From Flammeovirgaceae bacterium (GTDB lineage Bacteria; Bacteroidota; Bacteroidia; Cytophagales; Cyclobacteriaceae): a DNA stretch of 64,000 nucleotides. Each line of letters opens with the position of its first letter. The stretch's first letter is position 1. The stretch spans positions 186,001 to 250,000 of the forward strand of contig JAJTEH010000001.1 in the NCBI GenBank assembly GCA_021298355.1, given 5' to 3'. The notes beneath the pieces are model-generated. The model saw nothing but the letters and a program-made list of their open reading frames with translations, was not told the origin of the DNA and searched no databases. Positions 44,190 through 52,939 of the stretch are shown here, piece after piece. The position numbers were made by a program, and so were the translations under genes.

Positions 44190-44193
44190 GCAA
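44163..44193 (-). promoter_or_regulatory. Predicted promoter of the sigma-crtI-crtB-idi operon
   Basis: On the minus strand, TTG (44193-44191) is followed after 20 bp by AATATTTG (44170-44163), matching TAnnTTTG at all but the first base. It would start transcription about 15 bp before the sigma ATG. The element is embedded in the inverted repeat, so a bound repressor would block it. Confidence 0.45.
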
Positions 44194-44249
44194 GCAATTC
44201 AACCGATTTCTACCTTAATAATGTTTAAAATTTTATTAGAAAGAATAAA

Positions 44250-44285
44250 CAAAAAAGGAGATTAGACTCCTAATCTCCTTTTTAT
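44250..44285 (-). terminator. Hairpin terminator after the MerR gene
   Basis: Arms AGGAGATTAG (44256-44265) and CTAATCTCCT (44270-44279) form a 10-bp stem with a 4-nt loop. Flanking A and T runs extend it to about 15 bp, and the A run gives a U tract on the minus strand. It lies about 25 bp after the MerR stop and separates MerR from the sigma/crt operon. Confidence 0.85.
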
Positions 44286-44305
44286 CAGAATTTTATGTTT
44301 AGGTA

Positions 44306-45175
44306 TCAGATCAAATCCTTTAACAAAAGTGAATTCTTAAATATCGTTACATTTTCCAGACCCAAGTCGCCTAATTCTGATACCTGATAGCCAGAAGCTA
44401 AAATTCTGAGGGTTGGAAAGGCCGCAGAAATTTTCTTTAAATATGTTTCTGCCGACATAGAGTTTGTGTTTGATGTTATGGAAGTTAGCAATATGCTTGG
44501 GTTATGTACGGCTGCAACTTTTACCAAGTCTTCGAACGGCACATTTTGGCCTAGATAATAGGTGCGATACCCCGCTCTGCGGCAAACATAATGGTAAAAC
44601 AAAAGGCCTAATTCGTGCATTTCGTTTTCTCGCAGAAAAAGCACTATACGGTTGGCTTCTTTCGGTGGGATGGGAAGGCCATCTATAGCCACAATAATTT
44701 TTTGCCTGATAAGGTTAGAAATGAAATGCTCTTGTGCAGGCGATATGTTTTGTGTTTGCCACAGAATTCCTATTTTTTCGAGAAAGGGATAGATAATTTC
44801 TGTTATCGTTTTCTCAAAACCATAGCGCAAAATCAGGTTAGATAAAATTTTCTCGAACTGTTCTTCTTCCATGTCGATCATTGAGATAACCAACTGATCG
44901 ATGTGTATGGCTGTGTCGCTACGCTGTTCGCTTAACTCGATAACCATTTTGTTTAACTCCTCTTCGCTTAAGTCTGCGATTTTCGAAATCTTAACGCCAT
45001 GGTTGTTTAAAAGCGAGATGCTGATGATTCTGCGCAAATCGGCATCAGAGTAGTAGCGTATGTTGGTTTGTGTTCGTTGGGGCTCGATAATGGTATACCT
45101 TTTTTCCCATATCCGAATAGTATGCGCTTTGATACCAGACAGTTGCTCCAATTCTTTGATAGAATACTTTCCCAT
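44306..45175 (-). CDS. carH: MerR-family regulator with B12-binding domain (CarH/LitR-like photoreceptor)
   Basis: 289-residue transcription factor: an N-terminal MerR winged helix (YSIKELEQLSGIKAHTIRIW at 4-23, then WEKRY), a four-helix bundle (about 85-165), and a cobalamin-binding Rossmann domain (about 173-285). The B12 motif E-x-H-x-x-G is present in NEMHELG with His187 as probable lower ligand. The bundle has W139-x9-E149-H150, the arrangement that in CarH caps adenosylcobalamin in the dark and supplies the second His after light. This favours a light-sensing repressor over light-independent CarA types. It is divergent from the helicase gene and upstream of the carotenoid and photolyase cluster. 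Confidence 0.88.
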   Translation of the reverse strand: MGKYSIKELEQLSGIKAHTIRIWEKRYTIIEPQRTQTNIRYYSDADLRRIISISLLNNHGVKISKIADLSEEELNKMVIELSEQRSDTAIHIDQLVISMIDMEEEQFEKILSNLILRYGFEKTITEIIYPFLEKIGILWQTQNISPAQEHFISNLIRQKIIVAIDGLPIPPKEANRIVLFLRENEMHELGLLFYHYVCRRAGYRTYYLGQNVPFEDLVKVAAVHNPSILLTSITSNTNSMSAETYLKKISAAFPTLRILASGYQVSELGDLGLENVTIFKNSLLLKDLI

Positions 45176-45260
45176 AGTTCCTTTTGTCTAAATCTTACCG
45201 GACACACCTTTCCGATTAATTTGAAACAACAGATGTTTAGTTTTGTTTAAATCTTTATCG

Positions 45261-47705
45261 GTGTTAAAAAAAAATAATTTTACGCAAAAGTCAAAACCTG
45301 CCCTTGCTTGGTTTGCGCAACAAGGCTGGGAGCCGTTTGTTTTTCAGACTGATACATGGGCATACTACTGGCAAGGTAAAAGTGGTTTGGTAAACGCACC
45401 TACCGGTAGCGGCAAAACCTATAGTTTGTTGGTGCCTGCCTTTATCGAAGGTTTGGAAGGTAACTCCGATCCGGACCAGGTTCAGGTAATTTGGATTACA
45501 CCCATTCGTGCGCTTGCAAAAGAAATTTATTTAGCTGCAAATAGGCTGAAAGCGGCATTAAACCTTTCGTGGGATATCGCCATTAGAAGTGGCGATACTT
45601 CCACTAAAGAAAGACAGAAACAAAAAAGCAAACCACCGGCCTTGCTCATCACCACTCCGGAAAGTCTCCACTTATTACTAGCTCAAAAAAATCAGAAAGA
45701 GTTTTTCGGTCAATTAAAAGCTATCGTGATAGACGAGTGGCACGAGTTGCTAGGCTCTAAGCGAGGTGTGCAGGTAGAGTTAGCACTAAGCCGTATTAAA
45801 AAGTTGTCGCCATCAGTAAAAATATGGGGTATATCGGCAACTATTGGCAATATGGATCAAGCCAAAGAAGTACTATTGGGTAGCTGGGAAAACAAAGCGG
45901 TTATAGTACGAGCCAACATAAAAAAGGTAATTGAAATAGAATCGGTTTTTCCTGATGAAGTAGAGCGCATGCCTTGGGCCGGACATTTGGGTATACATTT
46001 ACTCGAGAAGGTTGTTGCGTTAATTAATCAAAGTACATCAACTCTAGTATTTACCAACACACGCTCCTTTGCTGAAATCTGGTATCAGAAGTTATTAGAT
46101 TTTGCTCCGGAACTTTCCGGGCAAATTGCCATGCATCACGGCTCTGTAAGTCAGGAACTAAGAACGTGGGTAGAAGAACAATTGCATGCAGGAAAATTAA
46201 AGGCAGTAGTTTGTACTTCTAGCTTAGACCTTGGTGTAGATTTCAGGCCGGTAGAAACAGTTATTCAGATTGGAAGCCCGAAAGGGGTGGCTAGATTTTT
46301 ACAACGGGCAGGGAGAAGCGGACATCAGCCCGGAGCGATAAGTAAAATACATTTCGTACCAACACATTCGCTTGAGTTGGTTGAGTCGGCCGCATTAAGG
46401 CAAGCTGTGCAAGAAGGTATTATAGAAGATAGACTTCCCTATATGCGATCGTTCGATGTATTGGTGCAATATCTGGTTACACTTGCTGTTGGAGGTGGCT
46501 TCAAAGAAGATGAGATTTGGCAAGAAATTAAAGAAACATTTTCGTACAACTCTTTATCGCGCGAAGAATGGGTTTGGGTTTTACAATTTATTGTAAGTGG
46601 GGGAGATGCTTTGCAAGCGTATGACGAATACAGAAAAGTAGAACTTGATAACGGAGTATATAAGGTTGAAAGCAGAAAAATTGCACTCAGGCATAGAATG
46701 AGTATCGGTACTATTGTTGGCGATTCTTCAGTACTAATAAAATATCAGTCAGGTAAATTAATTGGAACGATAGAAGAGTATTTCATCACGCGGTTAAAAC
46801 CAGGAGATGTTTTTTGGTTTGCAGGCCGAAGTTTAGAGTTAATTCGTTTTCAAGGCATGGAAGCACATGTTCGAAATTCTAAAAAGAAAACCGGATTGGT
46901 ACCCTCTTGGCAAGGCGGACGAATGCCTCTTTCATCGCAGCTATCGGCCATGGTGAGGCAAAAAATGCAAGAAGTAAAAGAGGGAAACTTAACCGATAAA
47001 GAATTATCTTTTTTAAAACCATTGTTTGAGTTGCAAACAAAAAACTCTGTCTTACCCGGTAATAACGAATTACTTATTGAGTATTTCGAAACTGCCGAAG
47101 GATACCATTTAGTACTGTATCCATTCGAAGGCAGAAGTGTACACGAAGGTTTAGGCGCATTATTAGCTTATAGAATTGGACAAATTAAACCCCTGAGTTT
47201 TTCTATTGGCATGACGGATTACGGAGTAGAACTTTTAAGTGCCGAGCCTATTCCTGTGCAAGAGGCGCTAGAAGAAAACATTTTATCAACCGATAATTTG
47301 TTAATCGATATTCAGGCTAGTATTAATGCAACAGAAATGGCTAAAAGAAAATTTCGGGACATTGCTGCCATTTCCGGATTAATTTTTAAAGGATTTCCAG
47401 GACATGCCATTAAAGACCGGCACTTGCAGTCGTCTACACAATTGTTTTTTACTGTTTTCACCGATTACGAAGCGTCAAACTTATTACTACAACAAGCTTA
47501 TAGCGAAGTATTAGAATTTCAATTAGAAGAAAATCGATTACGACAAGCACTTGCACGCATGGCTACACAAAAAATTATGTTGAAATTTCCTGAGAGGCCA
47601 ACACCTTTCGCTTTTCCGATAATGGTAGACAGGCTTCGCGAAAAACTAAGCACCGAAAGTTTAGAATCTCAGGTAAGAAAAATGATAAAACAATTTCAGG
47701 ATTGA
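45261..47705 (+). CDS. Ligase-associated-type DEXH-box DNA helicase (Lhr-related)
   Basis: About 815-residue superfamily 2 helicase. Walker A is NAPTGSGKT, motif II is VIDEWHELLG (DEWH), and motif VI region reads QRAGRSGHQPGA. The N-terminal block LAWFAQQGWEPFVFQ is typical of the ligase-associated DEXH helicases, bacterial relatives of Lhr that work with an ATP-dependent DNA ligase and a metallo-exonuclease in repair. Those partners are not in the window. No ATG begins the frame. GTG at 45261 was preferred over TTG at 45243 because a TAGTTTTG -7-like element overlaps the latter. The gene converges on tyrS with a 5-bp gap. Confidence 0.88.
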   Translation: MLKKNNFTQKSKPALAWFAQQGWEPFVFQTDTWAYYWQGKSGLVNAPTGSGKTYSLLVPAFIEGLEGNSDPDQVQVIWITPIRALAKEIYLAANRLKAALNLSWDIAIRSGDTSTKERQKQKSKPPALLITTPESLHLLLAQKNQKEFFGQLKAIVIDEWHELLGSKRGVQVELALSRIKKLSPSVKIWGISATIGNMDQAKEVLLGSWENKAVIVRANIKKVIEIESVFPDEVERMPWAGHLGIHLLEKVVALINQSTSTLVFTNTRSFAEIWYQKLLDFAPELSGQIAMHHGSVSQELRTWVEEQLHAGKLKAVVCTSSLDLGVDFRPVETVIQIGSPKGVARFLQRAGRSGHQPGAISKIHFVPTHSLELVESAALRQAVQEGIIEDRLPYMRSFDVLVQYLVTLAVGGGFKEDEIWQEIKETFSYNSLSREEWVWVLQFIVSGGDALQAYDEYRKVELDNGVYKVESRKIALRHRMSIGTIVGDSSVLIKYQSGKLIGTIEEYFITRLKPGDVFWFAGRSLELIRFQGMEAHVRNSKKKTGLVPSWQGGRMPLSSQLSAMVRQKMQEVKEGNLTDKELSFLKPLFELQTKNSVLPGNNELLIEYFETAEGYHLVLYPFEGRSVHEGLGALLAYRIGQIKPLSFSIGMTDYGVELLSAEPIPVQEALEENILSTDNLLIDIQASINATEMAKRKFRDIAAISGLIFKGFPGHAIKDRHLQSSTQLFFTVFTDYEASNLLLQQAYSEVLEFQLEENRLRQALARMATQKIMLKFPERPTPFAFPIMVDRLREKLSTESLESQVRKMIKQFQD

Positions 47706-47710
47706 TACCC

Positions 47711-49000
47711 TTACTCTACACGAACCAGAAAATAATTTTTCTTGCCCTTTTGTACCAACACATATCGGTTGTTTAGTAAATCTATTTCTGGTTTGGCGTT
47801 GCCATCTGTTATCTTCGTTTTGTTGATAGAAACCCCACCTGCCTGAATCATTTTGCGTGCTTCACCTTTTGAAGGAAAAATTTGCATACCGGTTGCTTCG
47901 CTCAATAAATCGATATAAGAAACAACATCATTAAGTTTTTCTTTAGAAATACTAACATGAGGCACACCTTCCATCACGCTCTCGAAAGTGGCAACATCTA
48001 ACGTTGCAAGTTCCTGACTTGTGGCATTGCCAAAAAGTATTTCAGAAGCTCTTACAACTAATTCATAATCCTCAATAGAGTGAACACGACAAGTAATATC
48101 TTTCGCTAATGCTTTTTGTAATATGCGCAAGTGAGGTGCCTGGTTATGTTCTGCCTCCAAACCTTCTATTTCGTTTTTGCCGAATTGCGTAAAAATTCTG
48201 ATAAAGTTCGAAGCATCAGCATCTGAAACATTTAACCAATACTGGTAGAATTTGTATGGCGATGTTTTGGCCGGATCGAGCCACACGTTTCCTCCTTCTG
48301 TTTTTCCAAACTTTGTGCCATCTGCTTTTGTAATCAGTTTTGTGGTTAAGGCATAAGCTTCGCTATCGGCTTTTCTTCTTATTAACTCTGTACCGGTTAC
48401 TATATTTCCCCATTGGTCAGATCCGCCCATTTGTAGTTTACATCCTTTATGTAAGTACAAATGGTAGAAATCGTAGCCTTGCACCAATTGGTAGGTAAAT
48501 TCTGTAAACGATAATCCCGACTCTAACCTTTTCTGCACAGAATCTTTGCTCATCATATAGTTTACCGTTATGTGCTTACCCACATCACGAATAAATTGCA
48601 AAAATCCGAATTCTTTAAACCAATCGTAGTTATTTACCAATTCGGCAGCGTTATCGCCTTTACCAAACTCCAAAAATTTCTCGAGTTGTTTTTTTACGCA
48701 CGCAACATTATGGTTTAAAACATCTTCAGATAATAAATTTCTTTCAGCAGATTTACCAGACGGATCGCCCACCATACCCGTTGCGCCACCTACTAAGGCA
48801 AAAGGTTTATGCCCGGCTTTTTGGAAGTTAAGCAAAGTCATAATTTGCGCGAGGTGTCCGATATGAAGCGAATCGGCTGTAGGATCAAACCCGATATAAC
48901 CACTTGTTTTTTCTTTAGCCAGTTGTTCTTCTGTGCCGGGCATTATATCGTGCAATAAACCACGCCACTTTAATTCGTCTATAAAATCTGAAAATGCCAT
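47711..49000 (-). CDS. tyrS: Tyrosyl-tRNA synthetase
   Basis: 429-residue class I aminoacyl-tRNA synthetase charging tRNA-Tyr. The HIGH motif occurs as HIGHLAQIM (about 43), the KMSKS-like loop as KFGKTEGGN (about 230), and [13 protein letters not shown] is the usual N-terminal region. A C-terminal S4 RNA-binding domain follows ([12 protein letters not shown]). The length is normal. It converges on the helicase gene with only 5 bp between the stops. An upstream carbonic anhydrase gene on the same strand ends 44 bp before its start. Confidence 0.97.
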   Translation of the reverse strand: MAFSDFIDELKWRGLLHDIMPGTEEQLAKEKTSGYIGFDPTADSLHIGHLAQIMTLLNFQKAGHKPFALVGGATGMVGDPSGKSAERNLLSEDVLNHNVACVKKQLEKFLEFGKGDNAAELVNNYDWFKEFGFLQFIRDVGKHITVNYMMSKDSVQKRLESGLSFTEFTYQLVQGYDFYHLYLHKGCKLQMGGSDQWGNIVTGTELIRRKADSEAYALTTKLITKADGTKFGKTEGGNVWLDPAKTSPYKFYQYWLNVSDADASNFIRIFTQFGKNEIEGLEAEHNQAPHLRILQKALAKDITCRVHSIEDYELVVRASEILFGNATSQELATLDVATFESVMEGVPHVSISKEKLNDVVSYIDLLSEATGMQIFPSKGEARKMIQAGGVSINKTKITDGNAKPEIDLLNNRYVLVQKGKKNYFLVRVE

Positions 49001-49044
49001 TTGCTTTTGATGTTATTCAAATACGGCCGCAAATATAGAAGGAA

Positions 49045-49674
49045 TTAAATATCATACCGATATAGTGGATCGATGAAGTCGCCAGGTTGTAACATAGAAA
49101 CAGGATTTAATAATCCACTGTGCATTTCGTAAACCCAGCCATGTAAGGTAGGCCGGTTTTCTTCTTTCCAGGCGTGTTGTACAATAGAGGTTTTGGCAAG
49201 ATTCATTACTTGGTCAACAACATTTAATTCTACCAGGCGATCGGCTCGTTTTTCATAATCTTCTATGGCATCTAACTCATCTCTGTGAAAACGATAAATA
49301 TCTTTAATGTTGCGTAACCATTTGTTTATTAATCCTAATTCTTTGTTAGTCATGGCGGCTTTTATACCTCCGCATCCATAATGGCCACACACAATTATGT
49401 GTTGAACTTTTAATACTTGCACAGCATATTGCAGAACACTCAGCAAGTTTAGATCGGTATGTACCACAAGGTTGGCAATGTTCCGATGAACAAAAATTTC
49501 TCCTGGTTCTGTGCCGGTTACATCGTTAGCCGGTACGCGGCTATCCGAGCAACCAATCCATAAAAATTCCGGGGTTTGTATGTGTGCACTACGTTTAAAA
49601 TAGTTAGGATCGTTTGCTGTGTTTTCGGCAGCCCAGGCTTTATTTTGAAGTAATAATTTTTCGAAGTTTTTCAT
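49045..49674 (-). CDS. can: Beta-class carbonic anhydrase
   Basis: 209-residue zinc enzyme interconverting CO2 and bicarbonate. Zinc ligands are in [12 protein letters not shown] (Cys, Asp/Arg pair) and [13 protein letters not shown] (His, Cys). The [16 protein letters not shown] block completes the active site. Its ATG overlaps the SulP transporter stop by 4 bp, so the two are translationally coupled. This SulP-carbonic anhydrase pairing is widely associated with bicarbonate uptake. Confidence 0.95.
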   Translation of the reverse strand: MKNFEKLLLQNKAWAAENTANDPNYFKRSAHIQTPEFLWIGCSDSRVPANDVTGTEPGEIFVHRNIANLVVHTDLNLLSVLQYAVQVLKVQHIIVCGHYGCGGIKAAMTNKELGLINKWLRNIKDIYRFHRDELDAIEDYEKRADRLVELNVVDQVMNLAKTSIVQHAWKEENRPTLHGWVYEMHSGLLNPVSMLQPGDFIDPLYRYDI

Positions 49675-51236
49675 GGCTGATCTGTTTTTCTAAAGAATAA
49701 GTTTGGTGCTGAATATGTTTTTTTTATTTCAACGTCAATATTTTTTGTTGGGGCGCTGGCAATAAAATTTTGCAGTGTTTCTATAATATCTTCATCAATA
49801 AACTGGCTGTTTCCGCCATCAATAATTAGGCTCGAACCTTCCGGAATTTCTTCTAATGTTTTCCGAAGCACGCTTTTGTTTAGAAAAGACACATCGCGGT
49901 TTAGCCGGATAAGGTATTGGTCTTTATCGTGAATAATGGAAATGGAATGATGGAAGTTTGTTTTTAAAACAAAGTATAAACCAACAGCAAGACCAATGGC
50001 AATTCCGATCAGCAAATCAGTAAACAATATTGCCAATATTGTAACAACAAAAGGCGTAAACTGCGAAAATCCTTTTTTGTATTGGTCGATAACCAAGGCA
50101 GGTTTGCATAGTTTATAACCAACCAACAAAAGAATGGCAGCCAAAGCAGATAGCGGAATAGTATTTAGTATGGCCGGAAAAGCCAACACCGAAACCAAAA
50201 GTAATATGCCATGAAAAATTGCAGAAGCTTTTGAGCGTGCTCCGGCTGTTATGTTGGCGGTTGTACGAACTACTACAGCGGTTACAGGTAAGCCACCCAA
50301 CAATCCTGAAACGATGTTACCAATTCCCTGAGCTTTTAACTCGCGATTTAGCGGGGTTATCCTTCTGTATGGATCTAGTTTATCAGCTGCTTCAATACTT
50401 AATAGGCTTTCTAAACTGGCAACAACGGCTAATGTTATGGCAACTAAATACACACTTCCGTTTTGCCAGGCACTAAAATCGGGTGTTTGAAATTGATTGG
50501 AAAAGGATTGCCAACTACCAAACGCAGGTATGTTAACCAGATGCTCTTGCTCTAAGGCTAAACCCGGAAATGAAAAAATGAAAAAATGATTTAAACAAAC
50601 ACCCGCTACAACAGCCAATAACGGTCCGGGTATAAGATGTAAATATTTGTGTTCTTTTACTTTTTTGTTTTCCCAGATAAGTAAGAGAATAAAACATAGT
50701 GAAAAAATAAGCACAGCGCCCGGTGTCAGGTAATCTAATGATTTGAGAATTTCTGTAAATGTATTTTCACCGTCCGGTTGTAAAAAAGACTCATCGCCTT
50801 CGTAATCGCGGTCGTAGCCCAGTGCATGCGGTATTTGTTTTAAAATTAGAATTAAGCCAATAGCGGCTAACATTCCTTTTATAACAGATGATGGAAAATA
50901 ATTACCCAAGGTACCCGCCTTTAGAAAACCTAACACAACCTGAAGGATACCCGATACTACCAAGGCAAACAAAAATGCTTCGAAAGAGCGGAGCTCATCT
51001 ACCGATGTAAGCACAATTGTAGTTAAGCCTGCCGCGGGCCCACTTACACTTAGTGAAGAGCCACTTAAGGCGCCAACAACAATGCCACCAATTACTCCGG
51101 CTAACAATCCAGAGAGTAAAGGCGCACCAGAGGCAAGTGCAATGCCAAGACAAAGTGGAAGTGCAACCAAAGCTAAAACCAGCCCGGCAGGTAAATCATA
51201 CTTTAAATTCTTAAATGGATGAGAAACGTTTTTCAT
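49671..51236 (-). CDS. SulP-family anion transporter (probable bicarbonate/sulfate)
   Basis: 521 residues with about 12-14 hydrophobic helices and a C-terminal STAS domain (about 440-521, including [19 protein letters not shown]). The family blocks [20 protein letters not shown] and [17 protein letters not shown] lie at the N-terminus. SulP proteins carry sulfate, bicarbonate or dicarboxylates; coupling to carbonic anhydrase points to bicarbonate. The ATG at 51236 begins [10 protein letters not shown]; an upstream extension in the same frame lacks family similarity and was not used. Confidence 0.92.
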   Translation of the reverse strand: MKNVSHPFKNLKYDLPAGLVLALVALPLCLGIALASGAPLLSGLLAGVIGGIVVGALSGSSLSVSGPAAGLTTIVLTSVDELRSFEAFLFALVVSGILQVVLGFLKAGTLGNYFPSSVIKGMLAAIGLILILKQIPHALGYDRDYEGDESFLQPDGENTFTEILKSLDYLTPGAVLIFSLCFILLLIWENKKVKEHKYLHLIPGPLLAVVAGVCLNHFFIFSFPGLALEQEHLVNIPAFGSWQSFSNQFQTPDFSAWQNGSVYLVAITLAVVASLESLLSIEAADKLDPYRRITPLNRELKAQGIGNIVSGLLGGLPVTAVVVRTTANITAGARSKASAIFHGILLLVSVLAFPAILNTIPLSALAAILLLVGYKLCKPALVIDQYKKGFSQFTPFVVTILAILFTDLLIGIAIGLAVGLYFVLKTNFHHSISIIHDKDQYLIRLNRDVSFLNKSVLRKTLEEIPEGSSLIIDGGNSQFIDEDIIETLQNFIASAPTKNIDVEIKKTYSAPNLFFRKTDQP

Positions 51237-51301
51237 AGGGTTGAAAATATCAAACGGAAAAACCAATGGTATTGGTAAAACATAGAAAGATGAAAAAGAA
51301 A

Positions 51302-51613
51302 TTATGCCCTGGGAGGGGGAGACCAACCTTTACGATATATGGCTACAAGTGCAGAATTAGCTTTAGCCTCCTTTAAATGAATTGAAACGAAATGATTACG
51401 AACAGGAGAATTACTTTCGACTACCAAAAGATCATCCCAATCGATTGAGTCTTTTTCTTCTTCTGATTCAGCTGAATTTGGCAAAACAGAAAAATAGGAG
51501 AGAGAATCAGTTTGTGATTTTTTAATTTGTATTTGTAAAACTCCAAGAAAAAACAAATAGCCCATAAGGATACACATCCGAATCGCTGAATTGTTTCGAA
51601 AAAGGTTTATCAT
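51302..51613 (-). CDS. Small membrane-anchored protein, unknown function
   Basis: 103 residues with one transmembrane helix (about 12-29), a charged middle (SAESEEEKDSIDWDD) and a C-terminal KGWSPPPRA. Proline-ended tails of this kind occur on small Bacteroidota hypotheticals. No domain is recognised. It lies 65 bp upstream of the SulP gene on the same strand, so it may be co-transcribed with the bicarbonate uptake pair, but the link is positional only. Confidence 0.6.
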   Translation of the reverse strand: MINLFRNNSAIRMCILMGYLFFLGVLQIQIKKSQTDSLSYFSVLPNSAESEEEKDSIDWDDLLVVESNSPVRNHFVSIHLKEAKANSALVAIYRKGWSPPPRA

Positions 51614-51676
51614 TGTTAGTAAATGTAAGCCTATTGAATTAAAAAATACTAGTGCAGTATAAACTATTTATAATCT

Positions 51677-52165
51677 ATGAAAACTTTTCAAACACCTGAT
51701 TCCCTATCACTTGTAGCAGAATTTCATACAACATTCCAGCATCCGGTACTGCCAGAGCCTGTAATTCCAGACGAGAACCGATGCCGTTTACGTGTGGCAC
51801 TTCTTGCCGAAGAACTTAAAGAATTAGAAGTGGCCATTGCTAATAAAGATATAGTAGAAGTAGCCGATGCACTTTGCGATTTGCAATATGTTTTAAGTGG
51901 TGCAATTTTAGAATTTGGCCTTGGAAGTAGGTTTAAAGCACTATTCGAAGAAGTGCAGCGGTCGAATATGAGTAAGGTATGTCATTCTGAAGAAGAAGCA
52001 CAAAACACTGTTGACCATTATAAAAAGAAAGACGGCACAATTTGTTATTACAAACAATCAGGAAACTATTGGTTAGTTTACCGCCAGGCGGATAACAAAA
52101 CAATAAAATCAATCCATTATTCACCAGCCGATTTACAAGGTATTGTACTGGAAAAAACTAAATAA
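51677..52165 (+). CDS. MazG/PRA-PH-like all-alpha NTP pyrophosphohydrolase
   Basis: 162-residue protein. Its first 105 residues look like an all-alpha NTP pyrophosphatase, with the metal-binding pattern EELKELE followed by EVADALCDLQYVL (E-x-x-x-D type). Such enzymes hydrolyse NTPs to NMP and PPi, removing non-canonical nucleotides. The C-terminal 55 residues (KKKDGTICYYKQSGNYWLVYRQAD) form a beta-rich extension with no clear family. It is divergent from the small SulP-linked gene and converges on the 52158 gene with an 8-bp overlap. Confidence 0.8.
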   Translation: MKTFQTPDSLSLVAEFHTTFQHPVLPEPVIPDENRCRLRVALLAEELKELEVAIANKDIVEVADALCDLQYVLSGAILEFGLGSRFKALFEEVQRSNMSKVCHSEEEAQNTVDHYKKKDGTICYYKQSGNYWLVYRQADNKTIKSIHYSPADLQGIVLEKTK

Positions 52166-52388
52166 CGTAAAACTCTAACTGAAAATCTGTTTCGTTACCA
52201 GGCATTTGTATAGGACGTAGAGACACTATTTGTGCAGAATTGTACGCGCGGATAAATTCGTTTCTGCTTATGCGTAGTTTGCTTTCTCCGGGCTTTACTT
52301 TATGGTATTGCATACGACCACTTTTATTGGCAATGGCCGAATACATAACCGAAAAATGAATAGGAATAGGAGAGGGGATGTAGCGCAT
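52158..52388 (-). CDS. Small hypothetical protein
   Basis: 76 residues, basic, no signal peptide or transmembrane helix; a few beta-type segments (ESKLRISRNEFIRAYNSAQIVSLRPIQ). No family recognised. It begins two bases after the stop of the 52390-52638 gene and overlaps the convergent pyrophosphohydrolase end by 8 bp. The tight packing with another short gene supports a real operon, but this remains a weak call. Confidence 0.5.
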   Translation of the reverse strand: MRYIPSPIPIHFSVMYSAIANKSGRMQYHKVKPGESKLRISRNEFIRAYNSAQIVSLRPIQMPGNETDFQLEFYVI

Positions 52389-52389
52389 A

Positions 52390-52638
52390 TTAGCAGTACG
52401 TACTTCGGAATTCAGAATTTAACAACTTGTTTTGCATAGAGTTATACTGCGAAAGCAAAGTATATGCATAAGTAGGAACATAATTAAACCTCTTTTCGAA
52501 CTCTTCAATTTTTGCACAAAGTTCTTTCACATAAAAACGTATCTGGTCAAGATTTTTGCAATCTGTTGGCTTTTCGAAGTTTTTTCTGGTAAACAAACTT
52601 AGTTCCATATCTAGTTTTTTCTTTTCGAAATCACTCAT
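52390..52638 (-). CDS. Small hypothetical helical protein
   Basis: 82 residues from the ATG at 52638 (an upstream in-frame ATG at 52650 would add four). It is charged and mostly helical, with MSDFEKKKLDMELSLFTRKN at the start and LCAKIEEFEKRFNYVPTYAY in the middle. No domain is recognised. The 301-bp region before it is shared divergently with the zinc-ribbon/Prc operon. The following gene starts two bases later. Confidence 0.5.
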   Translation of the reverse strand: MSDFEKKKLDMELSLFTRKNFEKPTDCKNLDQIRFYVKELCAKIEEFEKRFNYVPTYAYTLLSQYNSMQNKLLNSEFRSTYC

Positions 52639-52939
52639 AATACTGTGCATTAATACACAATAGTAATTAGTTTAAGCGATATAATACAATTATTTATGTG
52701 AAAAAATACACAATTATTTTCGCCCCTTCGATAAGTTCTATTCTAACTATCTGATTATTTGAATGTTAAATTATCATTTTAATATCATGAAACCAAGTTA
52801 AATGTGTAAAATTTCACAAAACTGCCTTTTGATTTTCGAATTATCATCGCTCAATTGAAAACCAGACAGCACTTTAGCACTAGGACTTATCGTTATTAGA
52901 CTTTATTATTACAGAAAAGAAAACCACTTAATTTAGTAT
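52639..52939. other. Divergent intergenic region
   Basis: AT-rich 301-bp stretch without a gene. AATACACAAT is repeated at 52652-52661 and 52705-52714. It should hold the promoters of the small minus-strand pair and of the plus-strand membrane-protein/prc operon, but no convincing -33/-7 pair was found for either. Confidence 0.5.

Noticed and set aside
52158-52638. The two small genes as one frameshifted gene
   Set aside because: The first frame ends with a normal stop and the second begins two bases later with its own ATG. There is no shared family to support a fusion.
52652-52714. Two AATACACAAT copies as an operator or CRISPR-like repeat
   Set aside because: Only two copies and no palindrome; too weak for a call.
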